Positions 8,507 through 20,885 of a stretch of 64,000 nt of DNA are shown piece by piece. Within the stretch, counting starts at the first letter, position 1, and each line of letters begins with the position of its first letter. Source of the DNA: Portunus trituberculatus (lineage: Eukaryota > Arthropoda > Malacostraca > Decapoda > Portunidae); assembly GCF_017591435.1 (NCBI RefSeq), contig NC_059289.1:7030337-7094336 (forward strand). Direction: 5' to 3'. Below the pieces are notes generated by a model. It was not told where the DNA came from. It made no database searches and saw only the letters and a list, made by a program, of their open reading frames with translations. A program made the position numbers and the translations under genes.

Positions 8507-9513
8507 GTATATGACAAATGGTATTTATATTCATTTTACTGCACTTTAAAATGTTAAAAATGAATTGCTTTATCCTTTTGGACTTTTAATAATAAAGCCG
8601 TGGTAGGCCAGCACTTTCTGCTCTGGAGGGTGACTTTGGAACAGACTGTAGGTGATCATGAGCCAAGTACATCAATGTATTACAAGGAAAAAGGAATTCA
8701 TTATAATTAAAAACAACCATTCTATTAGAAAATGACTTCCATGAGTCTCATGTAACTACTAAGACTACTGTGAAAGCAACCTTCATAGTACAACAAAAAT
8801 CAATCTGCTACAAATTACCTCATTGGTACAACACAAATACTTGTTTACTTCTATCAACCAATAAGTAAAAGTAAGCAAAAACCTCATGTAATAACTAAAA
8901 CTAATCCACAAGAACAACTCAGCCACTTTTCACTCACCTGTCTGCATCACCTTCCCTTCTGCAGAGACAACCGACACACTGACTGACTGGTGACTGACTG
9001 ATTGACTTGACACACCACTGCATCGACACCAGGTAATCAATCCCTCACACACCTGCAAACACAGACCAACTTAACATATTTACAGCAATACGCAACAATT
9101 TACAGCATTGAAGCATTGTATATTCTTCACAGCCAACTTCAGAAAGAAAATAATTGAGGATACATTTCCTACTGTCTATTCTGTTTACTGTTTTGAGGTA
9201 ACTGTGCTAGTGAAAATGTTAATTATTTATAACTCAGTTCATACAAATTTTCTTTAACACAAAACAAGCCCACCCAAAAAATCTAATCTACCAGTAACCC
9301 TAACCAACCTTTTCATCCTGCAGTACTGTAACGATCCAAACCTTACGAGACACTAGGATTCCCATCTGAAGGGTACAGTATTTGTTTCACAGAGGAACCT
9401 AGATGACATGCCTGTTGCCTCTGCCAAGGTTGAGGTTGGACACAGAGGTCAGGCATATTGGCTTCAACCTCCTTAGGAGTAACATATCCTATGAGGTCGT
9501 ATCCTAAACCTGT
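8507..9513. other. Intergenic stretch, no gene seen
   Basis: AT-rich sequence with no open frame of note. A short run of TGACTGACTGG-type units lies at 8980-9010. I recognise no gene, RNA or mobile element here. Confidence 0.5.
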
Positions 9514-9794
9514 AATTCACTACGGTCGTCTGCTGGTCACCCAGTCAGCCTTCCCCATTACGGAGCAAACTCAGAGCTCATAGACCAATCTTAAGGTAGA
9601 ACTGAGACCACAACACACCACACACACTGGGAAAGCAAGGCCACAACCCCTCGAGTTACATTCCGTATCCATTTACAGCTAGGTGAACTGGGGTTACACA
9701 TTAAGAGGCTTGCCCATTTGCCTCGCTGCTTCCTGGGACTCAAACCTGGACCATCTCGGTTGAGAGCCGAGCATGCTAGCCACTACACTACAGT
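9514..9794 (-). mobile_element. tRNA-derived SINE (type A)
   Basis: The minus strand starts with a degraded tRNA head (TAGTGTAGTGGCTAGCATGC as A box, GGTTTGAGTCC as B box) followed by a body shared with 21981-22265: GCCTCTTAATGTG, CCAGTTCACCTAG, CGGAATGTAACTCGAGG and GAGCTCTGAGTTTGCTCC. It is more diverged than the 21981 copy. Confidence 0.75.
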
Positions 9795-10387
9795 GTGTGT
9801 TCACCTCTTTTAGCAAGTATAGAGTTATAGCAGGATCTGTGCATACTTAGTGAGTCGGTGTATATATCTGGGTCCATAATAACCTGTTGTAGTGTGATAA
9901 AAGATAACATATGTTGTGTTCTTTACAGAAGAACCAGGTGGATCCCAAAACTGTACCAATGCTCTAAAGCTAGGTTATCTCGAGTGACTGCCAGGTAGAG
10001 GGTACCTTGACCCAGACCAAAAGGGATACATATAATATAGGACAGTGAAGGGAGAGTACAATGTTGCACTGATAATTCATGTGTGTGAGGGTGCTGTTAG
10101 TATAGTGTTGTTGTTTGTGCACAATCAAATACAGTGGTACTTTGCCATAGCAGACACTTCAGGGGTGAGGGTATGTCCAATACTGAAAATTCTCTGTTTG
10201 GGAAAGAAAACCAAGAAGAGAAGAAAGAAAAGTTACATGAATCATGGAAGTGTAGAGAAAAGAAACTGAAAAGAAGCTAAAAAGAAAATATGTCAATAGT
10301 AATAACTTATAATTTACAGACATTACAGCAAGTAGTGCTCGCTAGACGTGTGCCGTTGCTGGAGCACCACCACACTAGAACACTCTC

Positions 10388-10391
<4 letters not shown>
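9795..10391. other. Intergenic stretch, no gene seen
   Basis: Mixed composition with a purine-rich patch around 10200-10290. One 74-codon frame at 10045-10269 has no recognisable domain or codon pattern and is probably chance. Confidence 0.5.

Positions 10392-10446
<55 letters not shown>
10392..10446. repeat. (CT)n microsatellite
   Basis: About 27 uninterrupted CT units. Confidence 0.95.
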
Positions 10447-10450
<4 letters not shown>

Positions 10451-10857
10451 GCCTCTCTCACCCATGTAGCAGTATCATTACCCACGTTTACCCAACAACA
10501 TTAAAACAGAAATGCTGAACTAGCAATTCACACCGGCAGGCCACAAGTGCAACATGTCCAGGACACCACCCCATGAGTGTCACTCCAGTGACCCACAGGC
10601 ATATAGTTGTTGCTCTCCACCTTATTGCAAGTTTTGTAAATTGTAGACAAATCAAACGAGTTACAGTGGCATCCAGCATATGGGAGTAGATAAACAAGAC
10701 ATTTTTTGGCTTCTTAATCACATCATATGTATGTTCGTCCTCACAGCCATGGATTAAAAAACTGTTATCATGGTCCAAAAAATATGGTAAGGCATCTGAT
10801 CAGTTCATTATTGAGCAAAAACTGTTACTGTGAAGTCTGTTATCATGAGGTACTACA
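10447..10857. other. Intergenic stretch, no gene seen
   Basis: No recognisable feature. The jockey-like sequence starts sharply near 10858, which suggests a 5'-truncated LINE insertion there. Confidence 0.45.
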
Positions 10858-12858
10858 AAAGGTACTTGAGCCTTCCATCACCTGAATCTCATGCATTTTC
10901 ATTTCTGCCCAACATTATGCCAAACACTCTTTCATAAAGAGAAAAATGCCAAAACCTTTCAAGCTTCAACTCCCCTCAAGACTACTAGCATCGACCTGGC
11001 CAAAACTTCTCCAATAACATTACTTTTTCATCTATCCCTACTTTATTTCATCCTGATGGCCCTACTGCCTGCCATCACTTCTATCTCTAAAACAGAATCC
11101 TTTTCTCAAACCTTACTGGACTTGTCCCTTCCTCTGACTTTCATGCCTTCAATTTAAGTTCTTCATAATGAAGTTTTCAATGTCCTCACTGGCCTAAACC
11201 CTTGGAAGGCTTATAGAACTGATGGGGTCACTCCTATTATTCTCAAGAACTGTGCTCTGATGCTTCCACCTTGCCTGGCCAAACTCTTTCAATTCTGCCT
11301 ATCAACTTCTACCTTTCCTTCATTCTGGAAATCTGCCTACATCACAAAGCCTGTTCCTAAAAGGGGTCACCATTCTAATCCATTCAAACTACTGACCTAT
11401 AGGTTTAATTCCTTGCTTGTCTATAGTTTTTTTAATCTAGCCTCAATAAGATCTTTGACTTCACAATCTCCTACCTGATTGCCAGTATGGCTTCCATCTT
11501 GGCCATTCTGACTTTCCTTATTGAGTCTTGGTCATCCTCTTTTACAGATTTCAGTGAAACTTTTTCTGTTCCATTATATATATCAAAAACTGTTGATAAA
11601 GTCTGGCACAATGATTTGATTTCAAAACTGCTCTCCTACAGTATCTACCCTTCTCACTGAAGCTTTATCTCAAGTTTCCTTTCCAACAGTTCTATTGCAG
11701 CTGTTCTATTCCTAAATCTATTAATAGTGGTGTTTCTCAAGGTTCTGTCCTGTCACCCACTCTCTTTCTATTATTCATTAATGATCTTCTTAACCAAACT
11801 TCTTGCCCTGTCCATTCTTACACTAATAATACCACCCTACATCTTTCCAAGTCTTTTCAGAGAAGACCAACCCTCCAGAAAATCAACAGATCATGCACGG
11901 ATGCCAAAGAATTCCTGACTTCTGATCTTTCTAAGATTTCTGATAAGGACAGAGAAAACTAAATAGCGTTCAATGCCTGAAAAGCTCAATTCCTCCATCA
12001 ACTTGACACAACCTTCCAGACAACTATCTCCTCTTCTTCAATGACATTCAGCCGTCTCTCTCTTCTACATTGAATATCCTTGGTCTGTCCTTTACTCATG
12101 ATCTAAACTGGAAACTCCACACCTCATCTCTTGCTGAAACCACTTCTATGAAGTTAGGTGTTTCAAGGCATATCTGCCAGTTTTTCTCGTCCCTCCAACT
12201 GCTAACTCTGTACAAGAGGGGAGGCGGTGGCATAGTGGATAAGGTGGTGAGTGTGGGATCGGGCAGAGGTCCACGTGTAGGTTCAAATCCCACCACGAAT
12301 TCCACCATGTACCACCTTGATACTATGCCATTTGTCCAGTGATTTAAAGTTACTTACGTCACCATGATACCCAGGTTCTAGGTAGTCATACCAAAGATGC
12401 ACTTGGGTAGTGATATATGCCCTAATATGGGTACCACTATAAATAAAATTGCCTGCGCCACTAATGGGTGGAAGTTGAACAGCGCTTCCTATACTCTTCA
12501 AGTAAAACCTATAGAGATGCTATAGGCCACAACATAAAAAAAAAAAAAGAAGCCTAGTTTGTTCTTGTATGGAGTACTCTTTGCATGACTGGCGGGATTC
12601 TACTCACACAGTTTTATTAAATAGGGTAGAATCAAAAGCTTTTTTAATCATATCAACTCTACTCTGACTGACTGTCATCAGCCTCTTTCTCATTGCCGGA
12701 ATGTAGCATCTCTTGCTATCTTTAATCGCTATTTTCATGCTAACTGCTCTTCTGATCTTGCTAACTGCATGCCTTTCCTCCTCCTGCAGCCTCGCTGCAA
12801 AAGGCTTTCTTTTTCCTCTCACCCCTATTCTGTCCACTTCCCTAATGCATGAGTTAAC
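10858..12858 (+). mobile_element. Jockey-like LINE, 5'-truncated, SINE inside
   Basis: Starts at GGTACTTGAGCCTTCCATCA and runs through RT to the C-terminal region, in many broken frames. Recognisable parts are AKLFQFCLSTSTFP, the catalytic neighbourhood with SVLSPTLFLLFINDLLNQT (about 11745-11805), STLNILGLSFTHDLNWKLH (12060-12115) and, after a SINE at 12222-12549, the downstream block that reads CMEYS, RVESKAF and PPAASL. The reading resumes on the other side of the SINE as if it were absent, so the SINE is a later insertion. The element is dead. Confidence 0.82.
12222..12549 (+). mobile_element. tRNA-derived SINE (type C) with poly(A), nested in jockey
   Basis: The head has a Pol III-like A box (GTGGCATAGTGGATAAGGTG) and B box (GGTTCAAATCC) 40 bases apart, then a body with GATACCCAGGTTCTAGG, CCTAATATGGGTACCACTAT and GCCTGCGCCACTAATGGG, ending in A-rich DNA at 12536-12549. 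The body matches both arms of 16135-16580. It interrupts the jockey frame between LLTLYK and the CMEYS block. Confidence 0.82.
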
Positions 12859-12859
12859 C

Positions 12860-15135
12860 AGTAGGAGGAAGTAGTAGACACCTACTGAAATGATAATTTA
12901 CTAACAACAAGGTCTAATAGCATTAGTTCAGGGGGTGCTGTGAACTTTCCATTAAAGCTAGTTGTGATCTCACTGAACGTTTCCCTTTGTGTCTCACAAC
13001 TCAAGGGGGCTGTCACAGCCTGCCCTCGAAAGACAACTCTCCTTCTTCACACAAAACTATATGCACTTACCACACACACTTACCCTTCACTTATAGAATT
13101 TAAAATAAAAAAAAAAGGCAACTCCAAATCCAGCCTCAGAATCCCCTTCTGAGGAGGGGACCAGAAATGTCCCCAGGTTGGACTGCTTTTTCGTTGGTGA
13201 ACCAAAATGTCTTGACACCTTCCTTGACTTCCTTAATTAACTTCTGCAACACTTGCAGTCGTATATCAAATTTTCAATCTGTAGAACACGGGTCTACTCT
13301 ACTAAACCTCATCTTTTCCTCACTGAAACGCAGCTGTCTGAGGCAAATGACAGTAGCCCCTTCTCTGTTTCCTCCTACTTTCTCTATCCTCATTTTCACT
13401 CCAAAGCTGGATATTGTGTCTATGTGCACAACAACTGAATTTGCACTTGTACCCATGCTTTTGAATCTTCTGAGCTTTCTGCCATCAGGCTTAAACTCAG
13501 TAATCTCTCTAACAAAATTTATTTGTGCTGTCTATCTCTCCCGTAACTCCTCTGACTATGCTAAATTCTTTGACTATTTAACTTCCAAAGTGGAGCACAT
13601 TCTTTCCCTCTTTTCTTTCACAGAGATCTCCATTCTTTGAGATTTCAATGTTCACCACCAGCTTTGGCTTTCTTCTCCCTTCAATGACCATCCTGGTGAA
13701 CTAGCCTTAAATTAACTTTGCTATCCTCCATGAATTAGAGCAACTGGTGCAACACCCTACTCATATTCCTTACCACCTTGGAGATGCACCCAACATTCTT
13801 AATCTTTTCCTTACCTCTAATCCTTCTGCTTATGCAGTTACCTTATTTTCACTGTTGGGCTCCTCCGATTACAATCTCATTTCTGTATCTTGCTCTATTT
13901 CTCCAATTCCTCCTCAGGATCACCCTATAAGCAGAGGTGTCTCTGGCGTTTTGCCTCTCCCAATTGGGGGGACCTGAGGAGGTATTATGCTGATTTTCCC
14001 TGGCATGATTACTGTTTCTGTGTCCATGTCAAAGAACCATCTCTGTGTGCTGAACACATAACAGAGGTGATAGTGACTAGCATGGAAGAGTACATTTCTC
14101 ATTCTTTTTCTCAACCTAAACCTATTAAACCTTGGTTTAACACAGCCTGTTCTCATGCTATACATGATAGAGAGGTTGCCTACATAATTAAGGTACTTGA
14201 GCCTTCCATCTCCTGAATCTCATGCACCTTATATTTCTGCCCAGAATCATGTGAAGTCTGTTCATCAACTTTTCAAACACTCCTTCATAAATAGCAAATG
14301 TCAAAATCTTTCAAATTCTAACTCTCCTCATGACTTCTGGCATCTGGCCAAAAACATCTCCAATAACTATACTTCTTCATCTTTTTCTCCTTTATTTCAC
14401 CCTGATGACACTACTGCCATCTCATCTGTCTCCAAAGTTGAACTCTTCTCTCAAACCTTTGCTAACTCCAACTTGGATGATTTTGGACTTGTTCCTCCCT
14501 CTCCTCCTCCCTCTGACAATTTCATGCCTACAAATAAAGTTCTTCATAATGATGTTTTTTATGCTCTCACTGGCCTAAACCCTCGGAAGGCTTATGGGCC
14601 TGACGAGGTCCCTCCTATTGTTCTCAAAAACTGTGCTGCCATGCTTGCACCTTGCACCTTTCAACTTTGTTTATCGACTTCTACAATTCCTTCTTGCTAA
14701 AAGTTTGCCTACATTCAGCCTGTTCCTAAAAAGGGTGACCATTAAAATCCTCAAACTACCGTTCTATACCTTTAATCTCTTGCTTGTCCTCCTTTATTTT
14801 ATCCTGATAGCACCACTACCATCTCATCTGTCTCTAAAGCTGAACTTTTCTCTCAAACCTTTGCTAATAACTCCACCTTGGATGATTCTGGGTTTGTCTC
14901 TCCCTCTGACAATTTCATGCCTGCAATTAAAGTTCTTCATAATGACATTTTCCATGCCCTCTGGCCTAAACCCTCAGAAGGCTTATGGAGTTGATGAGGT
15001 CTCTGCTGTTGTTCTCAAAAACTGTGCTTCTGTGCTTGCACCTTGCCTGGCCAAACTCTTTCAACTATGTCTATCAACATCTACCTTTCCTTCTTGCTAG
15101 AAGTTTGCCTACATTCAGCCTGTTCCTTAAAAAAA
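12860..15135 (+). mobile_element. Jockey-like LINE, third copy, with internal duplication
   Basis: Begins with the 5' block shared with 195-343, then a short TG/CA-rich part, then the endonuclease (LFLTETQLSEA near 13315, LTKFICAVYLS at about 13510, ISIL.DFNVHHQLW at 13630). The interdomain region (KPWFNTACSHAIHDREVA, about 14125-14180) and RT start (GLNPRKAYGPDEVPPIVLKN, 14572-14632) follow. At 14785-14795 the sequence jumps back to PPLFHPD, repeating about 400 bases, and the element ends before the RT catalytic box. Stops in all domains; inactive. The endonuclease normally nicks the target for reverse transcription. Confidence 0.85.
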
Positions 15136-15634
15136 TTGGAAACTTGGTACTTGGGTTCGTCTCTGGAGAGGGAAGCCATGGCCGAAGTTGCCAGGCACAT
15201 AACGCACTGCTTACCTGGTAATGGCGGGTTTAAAGGGTCGGCCCTTTCAATACACAAGCCGCATACGCCTTTTTCTTCTAGTCTTTGTTTTGCTTGTATT
15301 TATTTTTTTTGAGGTTTTATTTATTTTTTTCGCGTGATGTACGATAGTTTAGTATCAGGCAGTGAGGGTGAGGAAGACGCTACTACCCTCAGTACCAATC
15401 GATACAGCCTTAGGGAGTGCGGCGTGCAGGCAGCCTACCTGTTGATCGTATTTTACACGTGTTGGGTTCCCAAATTGACAATGTTGACGTGTAAGGCCAT
15501 GATGTAACATGGCCTGAAACTATCTAAACAGCCACTACCAGCCTCCAAGCAGTTGTCATGGGATTATGTAAGTACATATCTGAGTTTGGTACATATTGGA
15601 GTGAGTTATTTTTTTTTTTTTTTATACCATCTTT
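15136..15634. other. Unassigned sequence before a gap
   Basis: The jockey match stops near 15135. What follows is GC-balanced and contains ATGGCCGAAGTTGCCAGG and a T-rich stretch at 15300-15330. I recognise no element, but the base use differs from its AT-rich neighbours, so it may be part of an unrecognised repeat. Confidence 0.4.
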
Positions 15635-16134
15635 NNNNNNNNNNNNNNNNNNNNNNNNNNNNNNNNNNNNNNNNNNNNNNNNNNNNNNNNNNNNNNNNNN
15701 NNNNNNNNNNNNNNNNNNNNNNNNNNNNNNNNNNNNNNNNNNNNNNNNNNNNNNNNNNNNNNNNNNNNNNNNNNNNNNNNNNNNNNNNNNNNNNNNNNNN
15801 NNNNNNNNNNNNNNNNNNNNNNNNNNNNNNNNNNNNNNNNNNNNNNNNNNNNNNNNNNNNNNNNNNNNNNNNNNNNNNNNNNNNNNNNNNNNNNNNNNNN
15901 NNNNNNNNNNNNNNNNNNNNNNNNNNNNNNNNNNNNNNNNNNNNNNNNNNNNNNNNNNNNNNNNNNNNNNNNNNNNNNNNNNNNNNNNNNNNNNNNNNNN
16001 NNNNNNNNNNNNNNNNNNNNNNNNNNNNNNNNNNNNNNNNNNNNNNNNNNNNNNNNNNNNNNNNNNNNNNNNNNNNNNNNNNNNNNNNNNNNNNNNNNNN
16101 NNNNNNNNNNNNNNNNNNNNNNNNNNNNNNNNNN
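15635..16134. other. Assembly gap, 500 N
   Basis: Exactly 500 unknown bases; placeholder length. The left edge is a T run, and the right edge is SINE type C body. Confidence 0.98.
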
Positions 16135-16580
16135 CACCACGATACCCAGGTTCTAGGTGAAGGTGTATTTGCCTTACACAAAAAATGCGCTTGGATTTTT
16201 TTTTTTTTTTGTGTAGGCACACTTGAAGAGTTTATGGGAAGCGCTGTTCAGCTTCCGCCCATTAGTGGCGCAGGCAATTTTATTTGTAGTGGTACCCATA
16301 TTAGGGCCCATATCACCCCCGAAAGCTCATCATAGGTGTAATTACCTAGAACCTGGGTATGATGGTGACATGTAGGTAACTTTAAACCACTCGACAAATG
16401 GCAAAGTGTTTAAGGCTGTACGTGGTGGGATTCGAACCTACGCGTGGATGGTGATATGGGTCCTAATATGGGTACCACTATAAATTAAATAGCCTGCGCC
16501 ACTAAGGGTGGAAGCTGGATAGCTCTTCCCATATTCTTAAAGTATACTACAGGCGCTTTAGGCTATAACAGAAAAAAAGT
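16135..16580. mobile_element. Inverted pair of type C SINEs
   Basis: 16212-16450 is a minus-strand type C copy: body (TTAGTGGCGCAGGCAATTTT read on plus) followed by the B box region GTGGGATTCGAACCTACGCG. 16452-16575 is a plus-strand body (CCTAATATGGGTACCACTAT ... GCCTGCGCCACTAA ... A-rich end). A third short plus-strand piece (GATACCCAGGTTCTAGGTG) touches the gap at 16141. The two arms are complementary over about 110 bases. Confidence 0.75.
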
Positions 16581-16628
16581 AAAAATGCAGAAAGCAAAAC
16601 AAAACAAAACAAAAAACACAAGTAGAAA

Positions 16629-17239
<611 letters not shown>

Positions 17240-17273
<34 letters not shown>

Positions 17274-17322
17274 TTTTGGGGTGTAATGTTAGTCTGTTGT
17301 TGTGGCACTTTAAATCGATCCA

Positions 17323-17381
<59 letters not shown>
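17240..17381. repeat. (TG)n and (CT)n microsatellites
   Basis: A TG tract at 17240-17270 and a CT tract at 17325-17381, about 55 bases apart. The following 80 bases (17382-17460) are CA-rich. Confidence 0.93.
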
Positions 17382-17388
<7 letters not shown>

Positions 17389-17730
17389 CGACTATCTTCC
17401 CACACGCACACTAACCAATTCACATCCCCCCCACACACATACACACAATAGCCATTCAAAACATGACAGTATCCTTTCTTTACGGTTCATAAGCAAATCC
17501 TAACACAGGCTTGTCTTGTGTAACCGAGACCTAATTTGTGGCGGTGAGTATGTGCGGAGTCTATCGTAGTAGTGGCATATCTAAAACCACGCTCGTCTCC
17601 TGTTAACTCCCTCCCACAACTTGCATGTTAAGTGGCTGCAGAGAGTCAGAGGCAACAGACAACACCAGTAAGTGAACACACTTGTTAGGTGATTAGACAA
17701 ATGCATTAGAGCCAAACCCATCTCAACAAT

Positions 17731-18019
17731 TCCCCTCCTCTGACCGACTCTCTTCAGCCTATTTTTCACCGCCGAAATGTTGCATCTCTTTCTACCTTTT
17801 ATTGCTGTTTTCATGCTAACTGTTCTACTGATCTTCGTAACTGTATACCTCCTCTCCTCCTGTGGCCTCGTTGCACAAGGCTTTTTTTCTCTCACCTCTA
17901 TTATGTCCAACTCTCTAACAAAAGAGTTATCTAGTACTCGCGATCTTTCATACCTTTCACTGGTAAACTCTGGAACTCCCTACCTGCTTCTGTATTTCCT
18001 TCTTCCTACGACTTTCTAA
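17731..18019 (+). mobile_element. Jockey-like LINE, C-terminal fragment
   Basis: Matches the C-terminal block of the other jockey copies (34070-34370): TDSLQPIFHRRNVASL, then FHANCSTDL and WNSLPASVF-like sequence ending near CTACGACTTTC. 5'-truncated and out of frame in places. It is followed at once by a Penelope-like fragment. Confidence 0.75.
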
Positions 18020-18592
18020 TTTCTTGGTCTCTATGAAAAACTTACAAAATATCATCCTGATAAACATTTTCGTATTGTGTCTACAAATAATCATCAATGT
18101 ATAGGTAGTTTTTTCCTTTTTAAGGACACTCTGCCAACTGCCTTACGCTCGTCGGCTGTTTATTGTTTCACTTGTCCCAGCTGCCAGGCTGAGTATGTGG
18201 GTAGCACCTTGCGCTCACTTATAAACCGAGCCAGCGAGCATTTAGGCCAGTCTGCCAGAACAGGGCGTCCGCTATACAACACCCCGTTTTCCGCGATACG
18301 GGACCACTGCCTCTCATGTAAGGTTCAACCCAATCTCAGTCATTTCCGTATCCTCGCCACCTGTAATAGAAACAGTTTAAGAATACTGAATCCCTATATA
18401 TTTCCCAAGTAAAGCCATCCCTCAACAATACTCTGTCAGCATACCGACTTATGATAGTGTGAATTTTTACCATTGTAATTCTCTTTGTATTTTAATTTTA
18501 TTCTTTTATGCTTATATTTGTTTTATCGTTTTATTTATTTTAGACCACTGATGATGACATAAGATGAAATGTCGAAACGTTTGGCCCATTAA
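18020..18592 (+). mobile_element. Penelope-like element, 3' end with GIY-YIG nuclease
   Basis: The frame at 18077-18412 encodes AVYCFTCPSCQAEYVGSTLR, then RASEHLGQSARTGRPLYN and AIRDHCLSC. This is the GIY-YIG endonuclease module of Penelope-like retroelements, with the Cys pair before the YVG motif, the Arg after it and the EH pair. It ends with a proper stop at 18412. The tail at 18542-18590 has GATGATGACATAAGATGAAA and TGTCGAAACG, a 3' end often seen after this domain. The RT part is missing, so this is a 5'-truncated copy. The nuclease cuts target DNA to prime reverse transcription. Confidence 0.82.
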
Positions 18593-20885
18593 AGATGCTG
18601 CTCGTAGCTACCTTAGTGATTGGTTTCCTACTGAAAATACGATTTCCCAGAAATCAACCTGTTTCGGATAAACTCGAATCTATACTGGAGCAGTGTCCTT
18701 ATCGTGATGCACTTATTGTCGTGGGCGACTTTAATGCTGTCATTGGCACTAAGAAAGCCGGTTACGAGTTATGTGTTGGTCCCCATGACTCTGGTACCAG
18801 GAACGACAACAGCTCCTTCTTTCTGAATCTTGCAGGTTCTTGGTATCAGAGACCAGCGCTGCACCGCTGGGCTTGGTATAGCAATAGGAGTAGCAAAGGA
18901 GATCGACCATATCCTTGTTAGTACTCGTTGGAGTATCCTCCAGAACTGAAGGGTTTTTCGGAGTGCCGAGTTCTTTGCGACTGATAACAGGCTTCTTGTT
19001 GCTACACTCAAGCTTCATGGCAAGTCCAGAAAGCCTCCAAGATGTGACCACACTGTGTTTCATCTTGAGAAACTGAAGGACTTGAATGTACCCAGGAGTA
19101 TGCAGTGACAGTCTCCAATCAGTTTGGAATGCTCGACACCATTGAGGACCCAATAGAACTATGGGATACCTTCAAACGTAAGGCTGCCAAGGAATGTGTT
19201 GGGGAACGCCCAAGGTCAAGAAGTGACTTTGCCTCGGTAGAGACGCTGGACAGTATTGAAGAGAGTTGCGCTGCCGGACTTGCTGGGAACCGCGACTAGT
19301 ACAGGGCTCCGTCACGTAGGACTAGAGCTCTCCTGAGGAAGGGCAAGGAGAGGTATGTCAAGAGTCTCGCTGAAAATGTAGTGTGTCATTTAAATGCTAA
19401 TGATCTCTGACCTGCCTATCAAGCCCTGAAGAATTTCCGATCCAAGTCTACATCTCAGGCGAGCGCTATCTGAGCAGCAAATGGTCTCCTCGTATCAGTC
19501 ACAGGTGGTCAGATGGGTCGTTGGGCTGAGTACTTTGAGCAGCTGTTCACAGTGAATCCTCCAAGCAGACAGCTCCAAACTGCAGGGTTACAGATGCTGG
19601 ATGCTAATCCACCCATTGACAAAACTGCACCCTCCATTGATGATGTTAAAGTGGCTTTGGCAAAGTTGAGGGGTAGAAAGACAGGTGGCATCTGTAACAT
19701 GAGCTGCTCAAAGCTGGGATTGAGGCTATGATCCGTGGGTTTCATGCTGTCTTGACTGCTGTATGGCATTCAGGTACCATTCCCCCTGACTGGAAAAAGA
19801 GGTTGGTCATCCCTATCTAGAACGAGAAAAGGGGCCATCAGGACTATTGGTCTATTAATTGGACTCTACTCCGGAACTGTGAGTGCTGTGAAGTGTGGAG
19901 GGGGCGTGTTCAGCTTCTTTCCTGTGAATACGGGAGTGAGACAAGAATATGTGGTTGCTCCATCCCTTTTTAACACTTGCATGGATTGGGTACTAGGCAG
20001 AGTTGTACACCAAAGTCATTGTGGATCATCTGTTGGCAATATTGAAATTACAGATCTTGTTTTTGCCGATGATGCAGTAATATTTACCGAGTCACTGGAG
20101 GTTCTGGTAATGGCTCTAGAGGTACTGCATGAGGAATCGAAGCCCTTGGGACCCTAGATTTCCTGGCCTAAGACTAAGGTTTAGGTGTTTGGAGGCTTAC
20201 TGAATGAAACAGCACAGTCCGTCCATGCATGTGGTGAGGACATTAAGATCTCGGAAAATTTCACATACCTTGGTAGTGTAGTGCGTAACAACGGAGAGTC
20301 AAACCAGGAAGTTGTACGGCGGAATGGCCTGGCCCACGGCGTTATGGACTCACTCAACTTGAGTATTTTGCGTTGTCGGTATCTATGCAGACCGACGAGA
20401 TTCGGATCTTCAAGTTCCTGGTGATCCCTGTCTTACTCTACGGTTTTGAGACATGGACGCTGAACACCGACATGAAGAGGTGAATTAATGTCTTTGGTAC
20501 TAGATGCCTTCGCAGGATCATGGGGTACCGCTGGTATGACTGTGTTAAATCAGTGATTGCTCCGTGAGACTGATTCGAGGCCAATTACCAGCATAGTCCG
20601 TCAACGCCAACTGCGACTATATGGGCATGTGGCACGCTACACGGAAGCCGATCCTGCATATTGGGTTGTCTCCGAAAGGGATAACCCAGCATGGAGGAGG
20701 CGAAGGAGACGTCCACAGAACTCATGGATGTGGCAAGTCGCTTGCCACAGAGTCGCAACTCTTGCTGGGAGTTACTTGGAATGGGAACGGAGCCTGCATA
20801 GAGATTTGCGAGGCGTGACCGCCGGGAATGACGCCATAGGGTAAGCGAGGCGACGCGCCCCCGGGTGTATGTTCCCAATGATTGA
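18593..20885 (+). mobile_element. RTE-like LINE, internally deleted
   Basis: Starts in the endonuclease (ALIVVGDFNAVIGTKKAGYE, 18706-18760; then GTRNDNSSFF and RPALHRWAWYSN) and keeps the TDNRLLVATLKLH block that bears the catalytic Asp-x-x region. A linker with RWAEYFEQLFTVNPPS follows (19513-19560), then an RT start (PPDWKKRLVIP). At about 19860 roughly 300 bases of RT are missing, and the sequence resumes at YSGTVSAVKCGGG and includes FADDAVIF (about 20065), the catalytic Asp pair. The C-terminal part has RQRQLRLYGHVARY (20596-20640). Several stops; inactive. RTE membership is inferred from the GDFNA and GTRNDNSS endonuclease pattern. Confidence 0.8.

Noticed and set aside
12096..12308. 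Minus-strand frame at 12096-12308 as a gene
   Set aside because: It spans the jockey/SINE junction in antisense.
7797..16335. Long open frames containing many X residues across gap regions
   Set aside because: They are produced by translating N and have no content; the same applies at 39268-40161 and 48048-49034.
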